From: Liolophura sinensis
Taxonomy: Eukaryota; Mollusca; Polyplacophora; Chitonida; Chitonidae
Assembly: GCF_032854445.1 (NCBI RefSeq)
Contig: NC_088301.1
Location: 19,153,808-19,217,807 of the forward strand
Direction of reading: 5' to 3'
DNA: 64,000 nt
The first letter of the stretch is position 1; each line of letters opens with the position of its first letter. The notes below the pieces were generated by a model. It had not been told where the DNA came from, did not search any database, and saw only the letters and a list, made by a program, of their open reading frames with translations. Shown here piece by piece: positions 35,201 to 41,200 of this stretch. The position numbers and the translations under genes are program-made.

Positions 35201-38200
35201 AACTGTATACATATGACAGTGTGGAGACTTAGTGTAAATATGATATTTTTGATTAAGATGCCCTGATTAATAAACTATTAAAATTTGTTAAATTTGAATA
35301 CTCCAATCCTTCTGACAAGCACACCACAATTGCAGTTGTTTCATCAGTTTTACTAGCAAGTGTTTCTAACATCAGAATGATGGAGAGAAATTGCATCACC
35401 TAAGAACATGTGAAATAGGGCTGTTAAGAATGAGTTTTCGTGCTTTGAAGTCACAACAGAGTTCATGATCTTCCACAGTGTGAAAAACGCTCTCACCAGA
35501 AAGTATATCTCATATGTGAAAAAGAAATTCAGTCAATACTAATAAAATAACAAAAGATGCATTGTGAAAAACCTATCATTTCCACTTCTGACACCAAATT
35601 TTGCATTGAAGAATCAGTTTATTGAGCCCACTTCTGACACCCAAGTTTGGCATTATTCAATCAGTTTATGCCACGCACTTCTGGCACCATACATGTATTT
35701 TGCCATGTGCAACCAGACTTTATAAATACCACTTCTGACACCAAATTTTGGTGTATGTTAGGTACCTCCTCCACCAACCTTTGATGATGAGGATGATGAT
35801 GAGGAAGATGATGAAGACGATGAATATGATGATGAACATTATTCTGATGAACATGATGAGTTTAGAGAGGAAGTGAGTAACAGCAAATTTTGTGGAGTGA
35901 CCTTTGCTGTCATTGTGAAAGCTTATAATGTGCTAGGGTATGGTCATCCTGCAGTATTTTAGATGTGCTTCCAGTGCCTTTTTAAGGACTTTCCTGCCAA
36001 TTCCATCCCCACCTATAATCTCTTCTGTCCTCATCAAATTAATTTAACTGTATTTCACCTGAAGATTGATTTTTAAAAACGCATTTGTATATGCAATAAA
36101 GCGTCTTTTTGGTGCCAACACTTTTTTAAGTATTGCTGATAAAAAATCAGTCACAAAAGAGAACTGGTGAGTCACCCAACAAGCCAAATGAGTCACTTGT
36201 AAAATGGTAAACTTCAGGTGAAATACAGCATACTGATGTTCTTTTCCCTGCGATCATTTCAGTTTCACTTTCACTTTACTGTACGTCGACTATTTATGTT
36301 ATTCTCCCCTGCATTATTGCAGCTATACAAACTTTCTCTGCTGCTTTTATTTCATTATTCTCATATACAGCAATCATTATCATACACAAGTGTTAGTTCA
36401 CCAAACTATAAACTTCCTCAAAATTACAGTTGTACTAATATTGTTCTCTCTGTGGGAACAGGCAGTTGTGTCTTCAGTTGTCATTCATAATTTCCTTCCA
36501 GTCATTGTGGGCAGTATGTCTGGTTTTTAGTTTACCTATTTAAAGTACAGCAGAGGCTTACATTATACCCAACTCCTCAGCATCAATCAGTTTTATCAAT
36601 GTTGAGTTATTGAAATGTTAAGTGTGATACAAGTGTCTCGGAATGTACAGCACACATTGAGCCAAAGTTCTTGCATACATTTAGAGCCCGATAATATGAA
36701 GGTCTTCCATTGTTTTCGTATTAATTACTGTAAATTACAAAATTCAGGATGGTCTCTTGTGTATTGGGATCGATGGTAAAGGCAAAGAGAAAACACTAAA
36801 ATGAAGTGTATATTAGGTGAAAGACCATTAAACACTGTCTATGAACATAGCTGAATTTATCCAATCGAGTAGAATGGTTTTAAAACATCATAATCTACGG
36901 TGGCCTGTAGTGACCCAGAGGGTACCATTGACATCACATCCATGTTTTTTCCTTGGAATAGTTTGAACCAAATAGGTCCATTTGGTGAGTGCATTCATAG
37001 ATTACAAGTATACAATTATAATGATGAAACCAAGTAATGTATGTATGCTAAGTGGCAAAATCCAGACATGACATCACTGGTCTGGATAGGGTCAGGTAAA
37101 GTATCCACAGAATCAAAAGTTCCAAATGCAGTTTTCTTGGTTGAAAAAAATCTAAAAAAAAAGTCCTAATATTTTTTTGACAGTTTTTATTGGGCTTTCA
37201 TCTATACTTATTGTACGGTTTTCTTTGCCTTTAAGGTAAATGTTGAAGGAAGTATCTCAGAGAAAACTTTATGTAGTACCTGTATTTATATGCTCAGGTT
37301 TTGCATACATATGTTAGTGCAATATAACAAAGGGCATATTTCGTCATTGGTTCCCTGTGTATTTTATTAAAAAATTCAGTACTTGGCCTCATTTTTTTTT
37401 TCAGAATCCATATATTATGTATAATATATTCACATGAAGACCTGCTCTCATGTGTTTTCTACAGACGAGCTTTTTGATAACCATGTCATTAAATCCATTT
37501 TTAATAGTTCTTTATTAATGTGTATTATGATATTTAAGGCTCTGTATCTAACCTTAGGGGCATCATCAATGGGTTTTGCAAGAAAATAATCTAACAGCCT
37601 TGAGTAAAATTCCTCTAAATATGCCTTCTAACCTTCATTTGTGGCTTTTCATGAAGTGTTTCTGCTTTCCTGTAAAACTGTGAACGTTTTAAATTACTGA
37701 TTTATGGGCGACTCTTGTTGGTTTTTAATGTTATGTACATGAATTTATGTCAGAGTTACCCTAGTTCTTGTAAAATTTGGCACACCTGGTCTTCTCATTT
37801 TAACCGATATACCTGTATATGTAATTGTAGCAGGAATATGGTTTCTTTTTTCTCATATGGTTAGACCAAAAATCTAATGAACAACATACTCATATCTTTA
37901 CTTTCCCAAAAAGCTGGTGAAAAAAAATGTAACATTGTACTTTCAACACCACTAAAATCTGTTACAAAAATAAGAAGAATTAGGGGTATGTTTATTTGAC
38001 CTGATTGACCCATGGAGTGCAGCTTACCTCTATAAGATCTTACCTCCGTGTCATCTGCTGACTAATAAGTATACATTTACATCATTCCACCATTTATTGT
38101 TCAGGTGATTTCATAAGTTTTGCTCACCCTAATTACTCGACTGTTTCGCCAATGAAAATCTTTCAGTTATGCACTTTTTTAATTTGCTTTAGCAACAGAA

Positions 38201-41200
38201 CGACACTGGTTAGGCTGACAATTTCAGGACTTAGCAAAAAGAACAATTTTATCAGTCTGCGCAAAATCATTTTCTCAGAATACAGTTGAATAAAGACCTC
38301 GCAAACACGTGCAAAGGGTGAAGAATCACAATAGTATCATGGCCACATCATGTAGATGTAGACATGTACAGGGGAATATTTTTTTTTTTTTTTTTTTTTT
38401 AAATGTGTTGCTGTCAGGCTACATTTGACGGAGTTATAGCCCTTTCCATTGCAAATCATTGGAAAATAACCTTGTCTTGAAGTCTAAACATAAACACATT
38501 GTTCTTGAATGTGAGAATTATCCTATCCGTGATAAAGTAATGATTACCATAGCTGAAATTGTATAAAGTTTTACCTCCAGGCTGTTTGTAGGTCATGTTA
38601 ATGTGTTTTTAATGTGAGAAGATATGCTCAAGTGGAATTTTGGATTGGAGATTATGCAGGAAATCTTCAACCTTTTCAACTTCAAAGCATTTTTTTCTGT
38701 GGAATATGTGCATGCATTCATTATTGTTTGTGATTTTGGTATGTTTGTGTCACTAATTACAGATTATTTCTCTACACCCCATAGTTCTCAGAATGTTTCA
38801 AAATATTGCTCACAGTGTCGAAAAATTAGGGTAAATGTCATCACCTGATGATCTCTGTCTCTCACCTGTTGTTGTCACATGTTATGTGACGTCGGTTCAA
38901 TCCCAGCATAGGACATTGAATTTGGCTGGAGATCACCTGCAGTACGACATACATGAAGGTCACATGTGGAAGAGATTTTGCCTGTGATTAATTCAGCAAG
39001 TTTTGATGATTTACTACTGCAGCTGCACCACAATGCTGGAAGTCGTTGGTATGGGGTAAAAAAACAATGAAATACTGCATCTGTTGTTCTTGTTTTCCCA
39101 GACCAGAAAGCTGGTGGCCATCATACTAGGTGAAACCTGTGAAGTGTATGGTCAAAAAAAGTATACTAATTTTGGACTTTAATAAATTTTCCCACATTTC
39201 TGCTCGTTAATTAATCGAAGGTGGAGAGGAGGGGTAGTTACGTCATCAGTTCTTGCTGTAATTACCAATAGAAAGTTGTAAAGCAATCTTTAACATGCAC
39301 ACATGACTTAGGATTTCAGTGGTTGCATTTTAGATTTTTGGGGTGACATTGAAAATCTGAATATGATCATGGTACTTGTTTGACGGAAGACTAACTTGTG
39401 ACATTTATTGCCGCTTGCAGGCACGAGGGGATGATGGGAAGAAGGAAGAGGCTGAGGAGGAGAAAATGCCTGATTATAACGAAGAAACCAAATTACTGAT
39501 CCAAGGTAACACTGCTTTTCACTACTCCATCACACCTGTCCAAAATGAAATTTTTCCTTGTTCACGAACAAGATACTTATTAGTTTTGTGATAATGGGTT
39601 TAAAAGCTCGATATACATTGATATTACCATCTGTATACAATAAAGTCACACTGGAAGTCCTTTTCACAAAATAATTTTAAGATATATTCTTCTAATTGTA
39701 ATCCAAGCAGCATGAAATCAATAAAAGTTTAACCACTGAGTCTGTGCTGCAGTTGCTGCAATTTCAGCCTAGTTTGTGCATCCATCGACTAAGTTCAAAA
39801 TTGCATCTTTCTGAAAATAAAGGCTTACTAAAATTATGAAACCCTGGTGAAATATTTGAAGGAAAATGGCAGAAATAGCATCTTCAGAACTTCATACTCA
39901 CATGAAGATGTCTACTAGGACAGAATCTAATGAAGGTGCCATGTTTAAAGATGCCATGTTTAAAGATGTAGTTATGACCTTTGACTTTTTTCAATTTGTT
40001 ATTTCACATTTATGGTTTTCAGAGCTGAGTCAGAAAAGCTTTATTTCCGATAAAAATCCATCCACTGTTATTATTTTTCAGTTGCTGATGAAGCAAGGAA
40101 TAATTTTAATGAGGCCGATGAAGAACTGAAAAAGTTAGACAAAGAAATTAGGTGAGTGGTTATATTATACATCTTTCAATAATAGTTTAATCTGTATCTT
40201 TGCATGAGTGAGCTGGGTACATGCAGATGTTTGCCTTTATAGGTGGAATCTTCTCCACTGAATGTGGGTCATATTGCTTTATGTTTTTCATCTTTTTCTG
40301 TCTGATAGTTACACTATATTTCATTGAACAAGTCTGAATCCTGTACTCAGTGTTGGTCAAGTCTACAAGATCGCCACGATATGGCTGAAATATTGCCGAT
40401 GTGGCGTTAAGCCATAATCATTCATTCAAGTTTACAAGATTTGAAAAAAAGCTCCTTCAGTTTGCCCTTCAGCAGAACTGCCACGGCCTTGACCTTTAAA
40501 TAAGGAGGTTTGTAAGGCACATTGTGAAATTCTTGTAAAGGTATTAAACATGGTATGTAAATGGTATGTAAATGTAAATAAAAGTAGGAGTAAAGGGTTA
40601 CACTGATTGGCACAGGTGACCCAGGAGTCTCTCAAAAATGCGGTCATTGTGAGTTTATGTCCAGCTTCCTCTCCGGGCATATGTGGGAAGGTCTTGCAGC
40701 AGTGTGTAGATAGTCGTGGGGTTCCCTGGGCTCTGCCCAGTTTCCTTCCATGTAGACACCAGACGTGACACCTCACCCAATCACATTACACTGACACAGC
40801 TCTGTTTCCTGCTCAAACTTCTCAATGCTGAGCACCAAACAAGGCAGCAACAAGTACCATTTTTTTTTTAAGTGTTTTGTATGACACCACCCAGGTTTTG
40901 ATCCAAGGTCTCCTGACTTCAAGACGGACGCATCCGGTTCGGGAGCGGTAGATCCAGGGTCAGTCCTGGGTCAAGTCAAACCTAAGACTTCAAAAGAGGA
41001 TTTAAAAAAGAATTAATCTTGCACAAATACACCGTCATATAAGTGAAATATTCTTTAGCAGAGCCTAAAACACCAATAAAATAAATAAATAAATCATAAA
41101 CAAATATAGGAATTTTTCCACGAAATATCTTTTTCCCGATCGGAGGTGTTTATACTTGTTTGTTTTATGCAATACAGGTATGTACAATATGCCCAAGTAC

